Below, one piece after another: positions 43,052 through 52,699 of a stretch of 64,000 nucleotides of DNA. Position 1 is the stretch's first letter. Each line of letters begins with the position of its first letter. This DNA is from Moorella glycerini (lineage in GTDB: Bacteria; Bacillota; DSM-521; Neomoorellales; Neomoorellaceae). The position numbers were made by a program, and so were the translations under genes. The notes under the pieces were generated by a model that saw only the letters and a program-made list of their open reading frames with translations, had not been told where the DNA came from and did no database searches. The stretch spans positions 1,674,001 through 1,738,000 of the forward strand of contig NZ_CP046244.1 of assembly GCF_009735625.1 (NCBI RefSeq), written 5' to 3'.

Positions 43052-44158
43052 GTGCCCAGGAAGAAAAGCAAGTGGGTAGTCCTGCTGGTACTGGCGCTGG
43101 CGCTGGTAATGATGGTAGCCGCCTGCGGCAAGAGCAGGGAATCCAGCCAAGCGCCGGCGGGTAGTACCGACAGCAAGACTAAAACCGTAGCTTTGAATGG
43201 TGCCGGCGCGTCTTTCCCCTATCCCCTTTACAGCAAGTGGATTGCCGAGTATCGCAAGGTGGCTCCCAGTGTAACCATCGACTACCAGTCCATCGGCAGC
43301 GGGGGTGGCATCAAGGGAATTACCGAGGAAACGGTTGATTTCGCCGGCAGTGACGCCCCCATGAAAGACGACCAGCTGGCCAGGGCGCCGGAACAGATCT
43401 TCCACATTCCTACGGTTATGGGTGCCGTCGTAATTACTTACAACCTGGCAGGCGTTAAGACGGGCCTCAAGCTGACTCCGGAAGTTATAAGCGGTATCTA
43501 TTTAGGCAATATTAAAAAATGGAATGACCCGGCTATAACTTCCATCAACCCGGATGTCAAGCTACCTGAGCAAGAGATCACTGTCGTCCATCGCTCGGAT
43601 GGCAGCGGTACCACCAACATTTTCACCGATTACCTGAGCAACGTCAGCAAGGAGTGGAAAGAAAAAGTAGGGAAGGGTACTTCCGTCGAATGGCCTGTTG
43701 GCATTGGGGCCAAGGGTAATGAAGGCGTGGCCGGTACCGTTAAGCAGACGCCGGGCGGGATTGGTTATGTAGAACTCGCCTATGCCGTCCAGAACCAGTT
43801 GCCTTATGCTTTCCTTAAGAACCAGGCCGGTAAATTTGTTGAGCCGACCCTTGACACTACCACTGCTGCTGCGGCTGGCTCCGCTGCCAATATGCCCGAA
43901 GATATGCGGGTTTCCATCGTCAATGCCCCCGGGGAAAACTCCTATCCCATTGCCGGGTACACTTACCTGCTGGTGTATAAAGACCAGAAGGATAAGGACA
44001 AGGGTACGGAACTGGTGAAGTTCCTGTGGTGGGCCATTCACGATGGTGAAAAATATGCCAAAGACCTGCTCTATGCGCCGCTGCCCGACAACGTTGTGAA
44101 ACTGGCGGAAGCCAGGATCAAGCAGATCAATTACCAGGGCGAATCCCTTTATAAGTAA
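43052..44158 (+). CDS. pstS: Phosphate-binding lipoprotein PstS, copy 2
   Basis: The 368-residue protein has lipobox MVAAC and the same phosphate-binding blocks as copy 1. The two differ mainly in the signal/linker and around residues 150-180 (SGIYLGNIKKWNDPAITSIN here versus SDIFLGKIKKWNDKAIISLN in copy 1). Long stretches are identical at the nucleotide level, which suggests a recent tandem duplication or gene conversion. It is followed by a strong hairpin and then pstCAB. Confidence 0.93.
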   Translation: MPRKKSKWVVLLVLALALVMMVAACGKSRESSQAPAGSTDSKTKTVALNGAGASFPYPLYSKWIAEYRKVAPSVTIDYQSIGSGGGIKGITEETVDFAGSDAPMKDDQLARAPEQIFHIPTVMGAVVITYNLAGVKTGLKLTPEVISGIYLGNIKKWNDPAITSINPDVKLPEQEITVVHRSDGSGTTNIFTDYLSNVSKEWKEKVGKGTSVEWPVGIGAKGNEGVAGTVKQTPGGIGYVELAYAVQNQLPYAFLKNQAGKFVEPTLDTTTAAAAGSAANMPEDMRVSIVNAPGENSYPIAGYTYLLVYKDQKDKDKGTELVKFLWWAIHDGEKYAKDLLYAPLPDNVVKLAEARIKQINYQGESLYK

Positions 44159-44207
44159 TTTCCTGATTGTTTTTTAAGGGGAAGGACACCCTGGAGAACA
44201 GGCAGCA

Positions 44208-44240
44208 GGGGAAATCATGAGCCTGGCTCATGATTTCCCC
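44208..44240 (+). other. Perfect 16-bp hairpin between pstS copy 2 and pstC
   Basis: GGGGAAATCATGAGCC and GGCTCATGATTTCCCC are perfect complements around a single T. No long T-run follows (TATCTTTGC), so partial termination or 3'-end protection of the pstS mRNA is more likely than full termination. The rest of the 44160-44376 gap shows no gene. Confidence 0.75.
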
Positions 44241-44376
44241 TATCTTTGCTTGCGGCAAGAATTTACCCTGGCAACATGTTTAATTTAGAGGAATTCAGAC
44301 GGTAAACAGCGAATATCAACATGATTTACATGGGGTTTCCATTGGTATTATCTAGAAAGTTGGCGGAGGATTATAA

Positions 44377-45321
44377 ATGCAAATGCCAAGCCCTCAAAGC
44401 AGGCGGTGGGGAGACAGTCTCTTTCGCGGCCTTACCTTCCTGGCGGCCCTGGGAATGATAGGCCTGATGACGGTTATTGCCGTACAATTAATCAGAGGAT
44501 CCCAGCTCGCTTTTACGCGCTTTGGGCTGGGGTTCGTCACCGGTTCCAGGTGGGACCCGGTCCACGGCGCCTTCGGGTCTTTACCTCTGGTTTACGGCAC
44601 AATAGTCTCCTCCTTAATTGCCCTGCTCATTGCTGTACCCTTGAGCCTGGGCATTGCCATTTACCTCGCTGAACTGGCCCCCCACCGGGTGCGCACCCCC
44701 GTTTCTTTCCTGGTCGAGCTCCTGGCAGCCATTCCCAGCGTTGTCTACGGCTTATGGGGCGTATTTGTCCTGGTACCCTGGGTACGGACAGCCTTAGAGC
44801 CATTTTTGCAAAAAACACTGGGCTGGCTGCCCTTTTTTCAAGGCACTTATTATGGTTTCGGCATGCTGGCGGCTGGCATTATCCTGGCCATCATGATTAT
44901 CCCTACTATTTCTGCAGTTTCCCGGGAAGTTTTGCTGGCAGTGCCTAACTCCCAGCGGGAAGCTATGCTGGCTTTAGGTGCCACCCGCTGGGAGACGATT
45001 AAGATGGCCGTCCTTCCCTATGGCCGTTCAGGAATCCTGGGGGCCGTGATTCTCGGGCTGGGACGAGCCATCGGCGAGACCATGGCCGTGACGATGGTCA
45101 TCGGCAACCGGCCGCAGATTTCCCCCTCGGTTTTCGAACTGGCCCAGACCATTGCCAGTATTATCGCCAATGAGTTCAGCGAGGCCTTTGACGAACTGCA
45201 CCTGTCGGCCCTGGTGATGGCCGGGCTGGTCCTCTTTGCCGTTACCCTGCTGCTGAATATCCTGGCCCGCCTGCTGGTCTGGCGTGTGGCCAGGGTACCG
45301 GAAGGGGTGACCAGGGAATGA
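44377..45321 (+). CDS. pstC: Phosphate ABC transporter permease PstC
   Basis: The 314-residue protein has six membrane helices and PstC landmarks: AELAPHRVRTPVSFLVELLAAIPS, the EAA loop REAMLALGATRWETIKMAVLP and GLGRAIGETMAV. ATG has GGAGG 7 nt upstream. It overlaps pstA by 4 nt. No Pho box was found directly upstream, so it is probably read through from pstS copy 2. Confidence 0.93.
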   Translation: MQMPSPQSRRWGDSLFRGLTFLAALGMIGLMTVIAVQLIRGSQLAFTRFGLGFVTGSRWDPVHGAFGSLPLVYGTIVSSLIALLIAVPLSLGIAIYLAELAPHRVRTPVSFLVELLAAIPSVVYGLWGVFVLVPWVRTALEPFLQKTLGWLPFFQGTYYGFGMLAAGIILAIMIIPTISAVSREVLLAVPNSQREAMLALGATRWETIKMAVLPYGRSGILGAVILGLGRAIGETMAVTMVIGNRPQISPSVFELAQTIASIIANEFSEAFDELHLSALVMAGLVLFAVTLLLNILARLLVWRVARVPEGVTRE

Positions 45322-46166
45322 TTGCCGGGCGCGATCAGCGGCGCAGGTTTAGCAACAAGCTGATGTTGGTGCTGGCCGCAGCTGCCACCGTACTGGCCCT
45401 CCTCCCCCTGGGCAGCATTCTGCTTTATGTAGCCACCAAAGGCCTGCTGGCCCTCAACTGGGACTTCTTTACCCAGCTTCCTAAACCTGTAGGAGAACCC
45501 GGCGGCGGCCTGGCCAATGCCATTGTCGGCACCTTAATTTTAGTTGGACTGGCCTCTGTAATGGGGATTCCCCTGGGCATCCTGACAGGTATTTACCTGG
45601 CGGAGTTCGGCAGGGGACGGCTGGCCTGGCTGGTACGGTTCACCTGTGACGTGATGACGGGTATACCTTCGATCATCGTGGGTATCGTCGTTTACGGGAC
45701 CATTGTCGTGGCCATGAAACGTTTTTCCGCCATTGCCGGTGGGGTGGCCCTGGCCATAATTATGCTACCCCTGGTAACCAGGACGACGGAAGAAATGCTT
45801 AAACTGGTGCCCAACAGCCTGCGCGAGGCCTCCCTGGCCCTGGGGGCCTCCCAGTGGCGCACCACCTACAGCATTGTCCTGCGCAGCGCCATGGGGGGGA
45901 TAATCACCGGTTCTCTCCTGGCGGTGGCCCGGGTTGCCGGCGAAACGGCGCCCCTGCTGTTTACGGCCTTGAGCAGCCGCTACTGGCACACCGGCCTGGA
46001 CCAGCGGATTGCCTCCCTGCCGGTGTATATCTACACCTATGCCACCACTCCCTACGAGGAAATGCACCGGCTGGCCTGGGGGGCCGCCCTGGTACTGGTG
46101 GCCATGGTCCTGGTGACCAGCATCGCCGCCCGGCTGGCAGGTCGCCGGGCCGGTGGAGGGAGGTAG
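45318..46166 (+). CDS. pstA: Phosphate ABC transporter permease PstA
   Basis: The 282-residue protein has six membrane helices and the blocks GIPLGILTGIYLAEFG, TGIPSIIVGIVVYG and REASLALGASQWRTTYSIVL, typical of PstA. The ATG overlaps the pstC stop (ATGA). Confidence 0.93.
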   Translation: MIAGRDQRRRFSNKLMLVLAAAATVLALLPLGSILLYVATKGLLALNWDFFTQLPKPVGEPGGGLANAIVGTLILVGLASVMGIPLGILTGIYLAEFGRGRLAWLVRFTCDVMTGIPSIIVGIVVYGTIVVAMKRFSAIAGGVALAIIMLPLVTRTTEEMLKLVPNSLREASLALGASQWRTTYSIVLRSAMGGIITGSLLAVARVAGETAPLLFTALSSRYWHTGLDQRIASLPVYIYTYATTPYEEMHRLAWGAALVLVAMVLVTSIAARLAGRRAGGGR

Positions 46167-46173
46167 TTAGCAT

Positions 46174-46932
46174 ATGGATACCAGGTTACTGGTGGAGGAT
46201 TTCAGCGCCTGGTATGGCCAGACCCAGGCGGTAAAAAACGTTACCCTGCCGGTATATGCCAGCCAGGTGACCGCCATTATCGGGCCCTCGGGATGCGGGA
46301 AGTCTACCTTTATTCGTTGCCTGAATCGCTTGCACGAGGTAATCCCGGGAACCCGTACCAGGGGCAGGGTACTTCTGGACGGCCAGAATATTTATGATGA
46401 TAGAGTGGATGCGGCGGAAATCCGCCGGCGGGTGGGCATGGTCTTCCAGAAACCCAACCCCTTCCCGACCATGTCCATCTTTGATAATGTAGCGGCGGGG
46501 TTGCGGGTGCACGGCCTGCCTCCCGGGACTACCGCTGAGGAAGTGGTGGAAAGGTGCCTGAAAATGGTAGGGCTGTGGGACGAGGTTGCGGACCGCCTCC
46601 GGGATTCGGGCGTCAGCCTGTCCGGGGGCCAGCAGCAGCGCCTGTGCATCGCCAGGGCCCTGGCCGTGGAACCGGAAGTCCTGCTCATGGATGAACCGTG
46701 CTCGGCCCTGGACCCTGTTTCCACCCTGAAAATAGAAGAATTGATTAAAGGCCTGAAAGAAAAATATACAATTGTAATTGTAACTCATAATATGCACCAG
46801 GCTGCGCGGGTAGCCGATTATACCGCCTTTTTTCTTAACGGCCAGCTGATAGAGTACGGTGTCACTTCGGATATTTTCACCAACCCCAGGGACCAGCGAA
46901 CCGAGGACTATATAACCGGCCGCTTTGGTTAA
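46174..46932 (+). CDS. pstB: Phosphate ABC transporter ATPase PstB
   Basis: The 252-residue protein has Walker [19 protein letters not shown]-loop [17 protein letters not shown], signature [15 protein letters not shown], Walker [14 protein letters not shown] and the switch [14 protein letters not shown], all diagnostic of PstB. It has GGAGGGAGG upstream. No phoU gene follows; a toxin-antitoxin pair does. Confidence 0.95.
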   Translation: MDTRLLVEDFSAWYGQTQAVKNVTLPVYASQVTAIIGPSGCGKSTFIRCLNRLHEVIPGTRTRGRVLLDGQNIYDDRVDAAEIRRRVGMVFQKPNPFPTMSIFDNVAAGLRVHGLPPGTTAEEVVERCLKMVGLWDEVADRLRDSGVSLSGGQQQRLCIARALAVEPEVLLMDEPCSALDPVSTLKIEELIKGLKEKYTIVIVTHNMHQAARVADYTAFFLNGQLIEYGVTSDIFTNPRDQRTEDYITGRFG

Positions 46933-46961
46933 ACACCCGGTCGCTCTTTAATGAACAACGG

Positions 46962-47001
46962 TTGCTTTCCACGTAAAAACGTGATATGCTAATTTACGTG
47001 G
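46962..47001 (+). promoter_or_regulatory. vapBC promoter with palindromic operator over the -10
   Basis: TTGCTT (46962) and TATGCT (46984) are spaced 16 nt. CCACGTAAA (46969-46977) and TTTACGTGG (46993-47001) form a perfect 9-bp inverted repeat flanking the -10. Its right half touches the ribosome-binding site. This is the usual geometry for antitoxin autorepression. Confidence 0.65.
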
Positions 47002-47012
47002 AGGCGGTTGTC

Positions 47013-47252
47013 ATGGAAAATCAAAACGTTACTATATCACTGCCTAAAAATCTGCTGCGTCAGGCAAAGCACCTGGCTATTGAGCAGGGCATTTCCCTGT
47101 CCGGCCTTCTTGTACAATTATTGGAAGAAGCAACAAGGAAGGATGACGAATACAAAAAAGCCAGGGAGCGTCATCTAGCCTTGCTGGATACCCTGGACCT
47201 CGGTAGCATGGGAAAAGCGCAGTGGAGCAGGAGCGAACTGCATGAGCGTTAG
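47013..47252 (+). CDS. vapB: Antitoxin of a VapBC-type pair (ribbon-helix-helix-like)
   Basis: The 79-residue protein starts with VTISLPKNLLRQAKHLAIEQ, a ribbon-helix-helix pattern of a short strand then two helices (GISLSGLLVQLLEEATR). Its charged C-terminus is typical of antitoxins. ATG at 47013 has GGAGGCGG upstream. The longer frame has no site. It overlaps the toxin gene by 11 nt and follows a palindromic operator. Confidence 0.8.
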   Translation: MENQNVTISLPKNLLRQAKHLAIEQGISLSGLLVQLLEEATRKDDEYKKARERHLALLDTLDLGSMGKAQWSRSELHER

Positions 47253-47676
47253 CCGGGAAAAACAGTTCGTTGATACGAATATACTGGTTTACGCCCATGA
47301 CATTTCCGCCGGCATCAAACATGAAAAGGCCAGGGCCTTGCTTACTGAGCTCTGGAATTGTGGTAATGGGTGCTTAAGTATCCAGGTGCTGCAGGAGTTT
47401 TATGTTACGATAACCCAGAAGGTTTCCCGGCCGCTGGCGCCGGAAACGGCCGCAAGCATCATCAGGGACCTTGCCTGCTGGCAGGTCCACACGCCTAAGC
47501 CGCCAGACGTCCTGGAAGCGATTGAAATCCAGATGCACCATAAAGTATCCTTCTGGGATGCCATGATTTTACGCAGTGCCCAGGCCCTTGACTGCAGCAC
47601 CCTCTGGTCCGAAGATTTAAACCCGGGGCAGCAGTACGGTGCGACACGGGTGTTGAATCCCTTTTTAGAGCAATAG
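47242..47676 (+). CDS. vapC: VapC-type PIN-domain toxin
   Basis: The 144-residue PIN protein has the acidic residues of the ribonuclease site: FVDTNILVYAHD (first Asp), a conserved Glu in VLQEFYV, and FWDAMILRSAQ with a later LWSEDL (last Asp pair). Unlike the VapC remnant at 2497 it is complete. VapC enzymes cut tRNA or rRNA. The target here is unknown. Confidence 0.88.
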   Translation: MSVSREKQFVDTNILVYAHDISAGIKHEKARALLTELWNCGNGCLSIQVLQEFYVTITQKVSRPLAPETAASIIRDLACWQVHTPKPPDVLEAIEIQMHHKVSFWDAMILRSAQALDCSTLWSEDLNPGQQYGATRVLNPFLEQ

Positions 47677-47717
47677 TGTAGCCCGGGTTTTTAACCCGGC
47701 CGCCAAAATTGTAATAG

Positions 47718-47742
47718 GCCGCCTATCGGGCGGCTTTTTTGC
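47718..47742 (+). terminator. Terminator after vapBC
   Basis: GCCGCC and GGGCGGC form the stem around TATC, followed by six T residues. Confidence 0.85.
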
Positions 47743-47853
47743 TACGCGCATCTCAACGTGCCGTTTTTGCAGGAATTCCAGCCCTGGCGGCGAAAAGGGA
47801 TATAGCGTATTGGGGTGCAAAAGCCATTTCGCATTTAAATGGAGGTGGCGCTG

Positions 47854-48990
47854 TTGTTCAGGGTGTTGCACCTGGCGGACCTGCACCTGGGATACCGGCC
47901 TGACCTGCCGGCACCGGTCCAGGAGGAGGTTTACCGGGAGCGCAACGGGGTTTTGCAGGCGGCCGTGGACCTGGCCCTGGATCCCCGCCGGGGAATCAAC
48001 CTTGTCCTCATCGCCGGCGATCTCTTTGATAACCACCGGCCGCAGGCTTCCCTGGTGGAGGAAACCATCCGCGAACTGGGCCGGCTGGAAGCCGCCGGCA
48101 TCCAGGTGATAACGGTGCCGGGGAATCATGACGAGATTACATATAACGATTCGGTTTACCGCCGCGAGGCCAGCCGCTGGCCGGGCCTCCTGGTTACTGA
48201 GCCCATGCCGGCGAAAGTGGCTACCTTAAAGATCAATGGTGATGCCTGTCACCTGGTGGCCATGGCCTACACGGGCGGCGTCAGCCGGGTCGACGGCCCG
48301 TTAAAGAATTTCCCCCCAGCTGAGGGGGGAGGGGTGAACCTGGCGGTATTCCACGGCTCCCTTGACTGGGACGGCGGGGAAAGGAGCCTGCCCCTCGATG
48401 GAGAAGCCCTGTCTGCCGCCGGCTACGACTATATAGCCCTGGGCCACATTCACCGCAGGGGACAAAGGCAGCTGGGCAGGGGCCTGGCCTGCTATGCCGG
48501 TATGGTGGCCGGCAAAGGTTTTGCCGATCCCGGCACCGGCTCCTGGACCATAGTTACCCTGGGGGACGGCCCGGCGCGGGTGGAGCAGGTACCGGCAGCG
48601 GTGCGGCCCTGGCGGGTAGTTGACGTCGATGTTACGGCTTTTCATGCTCCGGAGGAACTCGAGGCGGCAATCAGGGAATTAATCGACCCCGGTGCCCTGG
48701 TGCAGGTGCGCCTGGCAGGTACTATCGCCTTTGATCTGGACCTGGAAGGTTTGCAGGCCCGCCTGGATCATCTCTGTTCTTACCTGGACCTGGTGAACGA
48801 TACGGAAGGGTGGGCACAGGAACTCCTGGAGAGTTTTGCCGCCGAACCAACCATCAGGGGTCTTTTTGTCCGCCGCCTGCAAGCAAAGCTTGCCGGCGCT
48901 GCGGGACCTGGGGAAGCAGCAGTGATCCGCCGTGCCCTCTGGCGCGGGCTCCTGGCCCTGAAGGGAGGTTGTGGGCCATGCCGGCTGTAA
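47854..48990 (+). CDS. SbcD/YhaO-like DNA repair exonuclease (metallophosphoesterase)
   Basis: The ~378-residue protein has the metallophosphoesterase motifs LHLADLHLGYR, IAGDLFDNHRP, PGNHDEI, VFHGSLDW and ALGHIHRRG. TTG at 47854 is chosen because GGAGGTG precedes it by ~6 nt; ATG at 47839 has no site of its own. The gene overlaps the ATPase gene that follows. Because that partner is YhaN-like, this subunit is better compared with YhaO than with classical SbcD. It would process DNA ends. Confidence 0.85.
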   Translation: MFRVLHLADLHLGYRPDLPAPVQEEVYRERNGVLQAAVDLALDPRRGINLVLIAGDLFDNHRPQASLVEETIRELGRLEAAGIQVITVPGNHDEITYNDSVYRREASRWPGLLVTEPMPAKVATLKINGDACHLVAMAYTGGVSRVDGPLKNFPPAEGGGVNLAVFHGSLDWDGGERSLPLDGEALSAAGYDYIALGHIHRRGQRQLGRGLACYAGMVAGKGFADPGTGSWTIVTLGDGPARVEQVPAAVRPWRVVDVDVTAFHAPEELEAAIRELIDPGALVQVRLAGTIAFDLDLEGLQARLDHLCSYLDLVNDTEGWAQELLESFAAEPTIRGLFVRRLQAKLAGAAGPGEAAVIRRALWRGLLALKGGCGPCRL

Positions 48991-51900
48991 CCTGGCAGCG
49001 CCTGAGCCTGGTCGGTTTTGGCTGCTACCGGGAGCGGGTAACTGTTACTTTCCAGGAAGGCCTCAATGTCCTGGTGGCCCCCAATGAAAAGGGTAAGTCA
49101 ACCCTGATTGCCGGCCTGGAGGCCGTCCTTTTCGGACTCCCCAACACCAGCAACCCGGAAGCCTTTGGCAGCGCCCGTTTTGCCAACCGGGAAGAGCCGG
49201 ACCAGTTTGAAGGGGAAGTAGAATTCCGGGTTGACGGCCGGGCCTACGCCTTAAGGCGCCAATTTAATACTAACCGGGTGACCATCAGGACCAGGGGTGA
49301 TCACGGTTGGGAAGAGGTCTGGCGGGGCAGCCACAACCCCGGCGCCCACAAGAAAATCCCAGCTTATCTCGAACACCTTACTGCCTTTCTGGGCATAACC
49401 TCCCGGGAACTCTTTGAAGCCACCTTCTGCCTGGGCCAGCCCCTGCCGGAAGGGAGGGCTTTAAGCAATGAGGTACAAAAGCTCCTTTCCGGTAGCGGTG
49501 GCCACTACCAGGAAGCCCTAAAAATGCTGGCTGACGACCTGAGAGCCCTGACCCGTTATTGCGGTGACCGGGGCGTGGGCAATAACGGCCGCAAGGACGC
49601 CCGGCTGGAAGAGCTGCAAGCGGAAATTGCGATTTTGCGGCAACAGCAGCAGGCCACCAGCACCACCATTGACCAGCTGACCACCGTGCGCTCCCGGCTC
49701 CAGGAACTGGCGGTAGAGATTAAGTCGGTCCGGGCGCAACTGAAAAAAAAGCAGGACCTCCGGGCAGCCTGGGATGGCTGGCGCGCCCTGCAGGTAAGAT
49801 ACAACAGCGCCCTGCACGAACAGCAGCAGGCCGGGGCGGTCCAGGAAAGGGCCCGGGAGCTAGAGCAGAAGATCCGCCTGCACCAGGAGCAGGCGACCCG
49901 GTCGTATCCCGAGTGGGCCAGCGCTCCGGCAGGTACCGCCCGCAAACTCGACCGCCTGGTGGAGCTGGAGCAGGAAATGGCCCGCTTAAAGGGCGAGATG
50001 GCAAACTGGGAGGCGCACCTCCGGGATTTAAATAAGGAGCAGGAAGCATTAACGGCCAGGCTGCAGGGAGAACTGGCAGCGGTGGCCAATCACCCGGATA
50101 TCCTGCGGGACCTGGAGGACCTGCGTAGCCTGGTGGCTGCGCGGCAGGAGCTGGCCAGGGAGGTGAAGGACCTGGCGGCGCGGGCGGCAGAAACGGCTGC
50201 TGAACTGGCCGCCCTGCCTGATTTCAGCGTGCTGGGAAACAGCCCGGCCACGGCCCTGGAGGGTTTACAGGTAGCGGCGCGCCAGCTCCTGGAGGACTGG
50301 GGCCGCTTTCAAGAGCAGCAAAACCGCTGTAAGGAACTGGAAGCGGAACTGGCGGGGGATCTGAGCTGCTTTGCCGGGCTGCCGCCGGAAAAGGAAGCCC
50401 TGGTGGCCAGTTACGCGACCACCAGGCTCACCCTGGCAAGGGAAGAAGAGGCGGCCCGGGAAGCCTGCCGGCGCCTGGAGGAACAAAAGGCCACCTACCG
50501 GCGCCGTGAGGAAGATTTCCAGCGAGAATTTGGCGACCTGGCCTCTTTAGGGGAGGAAGCCTTCCAGGCGGCGACAGATAAACCTCGCTTGCTGGCGGAC
50601 CTGCAGGCAAAGGAAGCAGCCCGAAAGGCGGCCCTGGAGGCCGGCAGGCGCAAGAGGCTGGGTATAGTTCTCGCCCTGACCGGCGCCGGCCTGGTTACGG
50701 GCCTGGTAGCCGGCCTGGCCACCGGCAACTGGCTTGTCGCCCTGGTGGTAGCCCTGGTCCTGGCCGGCCTGGGCTATGGCGCCGGATCTTACCTGGGCCG
50801 AGAGGGGAAAGACAGCCTCGAGCTGGCCGGCGAGATTGCCACCCTGCGGGAGCACCTGGAGCAGCTGGATGCCGTGCTGGGCCCCTGGGCGGGGGCCACG
50901 GCGGCGGAACTGGGCGAACTCCGCCAGCGCCTGCGGGAGCGGGAGCGGGCGCGGGTGGAGCTGGCAACCCTGGCCGCTTCTTTGCCCGGCACGGCAGAGG
51001 AAGAAGCGGCCCGGCTGGCCCTGGAGGCAGCAACCAGGGCCAGCCAGGATTTCCTTGCTGCCACGGCAGAAATCAGCGCCCGGTTTACCGATGTAACGGC
51101 AGCCTACCGCCGTTACCTGGCCACCAGGGAAGAGTGGGAGCGCCTGGCAGCCGAGATAGAAGCCTTTACCATGAAGGCCGTGGGAGCACCGCCGCTAACG
51201 GCTTTAACGATACCCCTCGCCGGCCTGGCCGCTCCCTGGCCGGGCCTTACCTCCCTGGCGCGGCTGGCCGGGCAGGCCCCGGCCACAGTGGGCGAGCTTT
51301 TAACCTGGTTAAAGGAACTAGATCAAGCCGCCTGGGAAGATTTCCTGGCCCGGGCCCGGCGGTGGGAAGAATTGACGGCCCTTAACCGGCAGGTGCAAGA
51401 AAAACAGGAACAGCTCTTGCAGCCGGACGAAGAGGGGCAGACGGCCCTGGAACGCCTGGCGGCCAGGATCGCTGCCCTGGAAGGGCACGTGGCCCCCTTC
51501 ACGGCGGCTACCGAAGCCGGGGAGATTGCTCCCCTGCTGGAGGAGGCGGCGAGGATAAAAGAACGCCTGGGCCAGGTGGCCGGCCGGCAGCAGGCTGCCG
51601 GGAGCCGGGTTAAGGATTTACGGGGGCAAATCCAGGAGCTGGAGCCTGAGGCAGCAAAGCTGCGGGAAGATCTGGCCGTCATCCTGGCGCCAGCCGGCGG
51701 GGAGGCCGGTAAAGCCCTGGAGCGCTGGCAAGCCTATGAGCAGCTGGCCCGGGAGTGGCAGGGCTGGCAGAAGCAGATGGCCGGCCTCCTGGGTGAAGGC
51801 GACCTGGACGACCTGGCCGCCGCCTGCCTGGATGCCGCCAACCGGGCCGCGGCTATCCTGAAGGAATGGCAGGACCTGGTCCGGGAGCACCCGGGGCTGC

Positions 51901-52562
51901 CTGAACCCGGGCGGGAAACAAAAGGGGAGGAGTTGGAAGAACAGTACAGGGCCCTCCGGGCAGGGATAAGGGAGCTAGAAAACCGCCTGGAAGGGCTGGA
52001 GGGTGAAGAGCGAGAGCTATTGCGCCGCCAGTCCCAGCTAGAAGGCTACCAGGCCGTCAACATGGCCATTGTTGCCGAGACCCTGGTGGCCAGGGAAAAG
52101 GAACTGGAGCGCCTGGAACTAGAGGCCGGTGCCCTGGCCCTGGCCTACCGGGAGCTTGTGGCCGCAGCACGGGATTACAGCCAGAACTACCGCCGCGAAC
52201 TGGCCCTGGCTGCCAGCCGCTATTTTAACCTTTTTACGGGCCGGCAGGAGCGCCAGGTAGATATCACTGAAGATTTCCAGGTGGAGGTGAGGGAAGGCGG
52301 GGCAGCTATTGCTCTGGCCCAGCTCAGCCGCGGTGCCCAGGACCAGCTGTACCTGGCCTTGCGCCTGGCTATTGGCGACCTCCTGAGCGCTGATCTTACT
52401 TTACCCTTTATCTTTGACGACTGCTTTGTCAACTGTGACGGCGAGCGCCGCGAGCGCATCCGGGAGAGCCTGGCGGCCCTGGCCCCGCGGCGGCAGTTAA
52501 TTCTGTTATCCCATGACCCGGATTTTGCCGCCTGGGGGACCCTGGTGAAGATCGAAAGGTAA
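48978..52562 (+). CDS. YhaN/SbcC-like SMC-type ATPase with membrane hairpin
   Basis: The 1194-residue protein has an N-terminal Walker A (VLVAPNEKGKSTLIAGLEAV), two long coiled coils, and a C-terminal ABC signature with Walker B (QLSRGAQDQLYLALRLAIGD, LPFIFDDCFVNCDG). In the middle (about residues 557-605, nt 50650-50800) lie two hydrophobic helices (LGIVLALTGAGLVTGLVAGL, then LVALVVALVLAGLG) where SbcC has its zinc hook. No CxxC hook was seen. This layout is that of Bacillus YhaN. ATG at 48978 overlaps the nuclease gene by 13 nt. Confidence 0.85.
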   Translation: MPAVTWQRLSLVGFGCYRERVTVTFQEGLNVLVAPNEKGKSTLIAGLEAVLFGLPNTSNPEAFGSARFANREEPDQFEGEVEFRVDGRAYALRRQFNTNRVTIRTRGDHGWEEVWRGSHNPGAHKKIPAYLEHLTAFLGITSRELFEATFCLGQPLPEGRALSNEVQKLLSGSGGHYQEALKMLADDLRALTRYCGDRGVGNNGRKDARLEELQAEIAILRQQQQATSTTIDQLTTVRSRLQELAVEIKSVRAQLKKKQDLRAAWDGWRALQVRYNSALHEQQQAGAVQERARELEQKIRLHQEQATRSYPEWASAPAGTARKLDRLVELEQEMARLKGEMANWEAHLRDLNKEQEALTARLQGELAAVANHPDILRDLEDLRSLVAARQELAREVKDLAARAAETAAELAALPDFSVLGNSPATALEGLQVAARQLLEDWGRFQEQQNRCKELEAELAGDLSCFAGLPPEKEALVASYATTRLTLAREEEAAREACRRLEEQKATYRRREEDFQREFGDLASLGEEAFQAATDKPRLLADLQAKEAARKAALEAGRRKRLGIVLALTGAGLVTGLVAGLATGNWLVALVVALVLAGLGYGAGSYLGREGKDSLELAGEIATLREHLEQLDAVLGPWAGATAAELGELRQRLRERERARVELATLAASLPGTAEEEAARLALEAATRASQDFLAATAEISARFTDVTAAYRRYLATREEWERLAAEIEAFTMKAVGAPPLTALTIPLAGLAAPWPGLTSLARLAGQAPATVGELLTWLKELDQAAWEDFLARARRWEELTALNRQVQEKQEQLLQPDEEGQTALERLAARIAALEGHVAPFTAATEAGEIAPLLEEAARIKERLGQVAGRQQAAGSRVKDLRGQIQELEPEAAKLREDLAVILAPAGGEAGKALERWQAYEQLAREWQGWQKQMAGLLGEGDLDDLAAACLDAANRAAAILKEWQDLVREHPGLPEPGRETKGEELEEQYRALRAGIRELENRLEGLEGEERELLRRQSQLEGYQAVNMAIVAETLVAREKELERLELEAGALALAYRELVAAARDYSQNYRRELALAASRYFNLFTGRQERQVDITEDFQVEVREGGAAIALAQLSRGAQDQLYLALRLAIGDLLSADLTLPFIFDDCFVNCDGERRERIRESLAALAPRRQLILLSHDPDFAAWGTLVKIER

Positions 52563-52699
52563 GGGCAACCTGTTAAGTTCTACTTTATGATCCTTTTGTT
52601 CATAAAACGGAGTGGGTACGGCGATGGTAGGGAGTGAAGGCGGCGATGCCCTTTAATAAGATTTAAACAGGTATTTTGGGTACAGGCAGGTGTTGACCC

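Noticed and set aside
44281-44376. Pho box upstream of pstC
   Set aside because: TCAACA and TTTACA elements occur but not at an 11-bp step and not in front of a good -10.
48978-52562. Classical SbcC with zinc hook
   Set aside because: No CxxC hook was found, and a membrane hairpin occupies the middle of the coiled coil.
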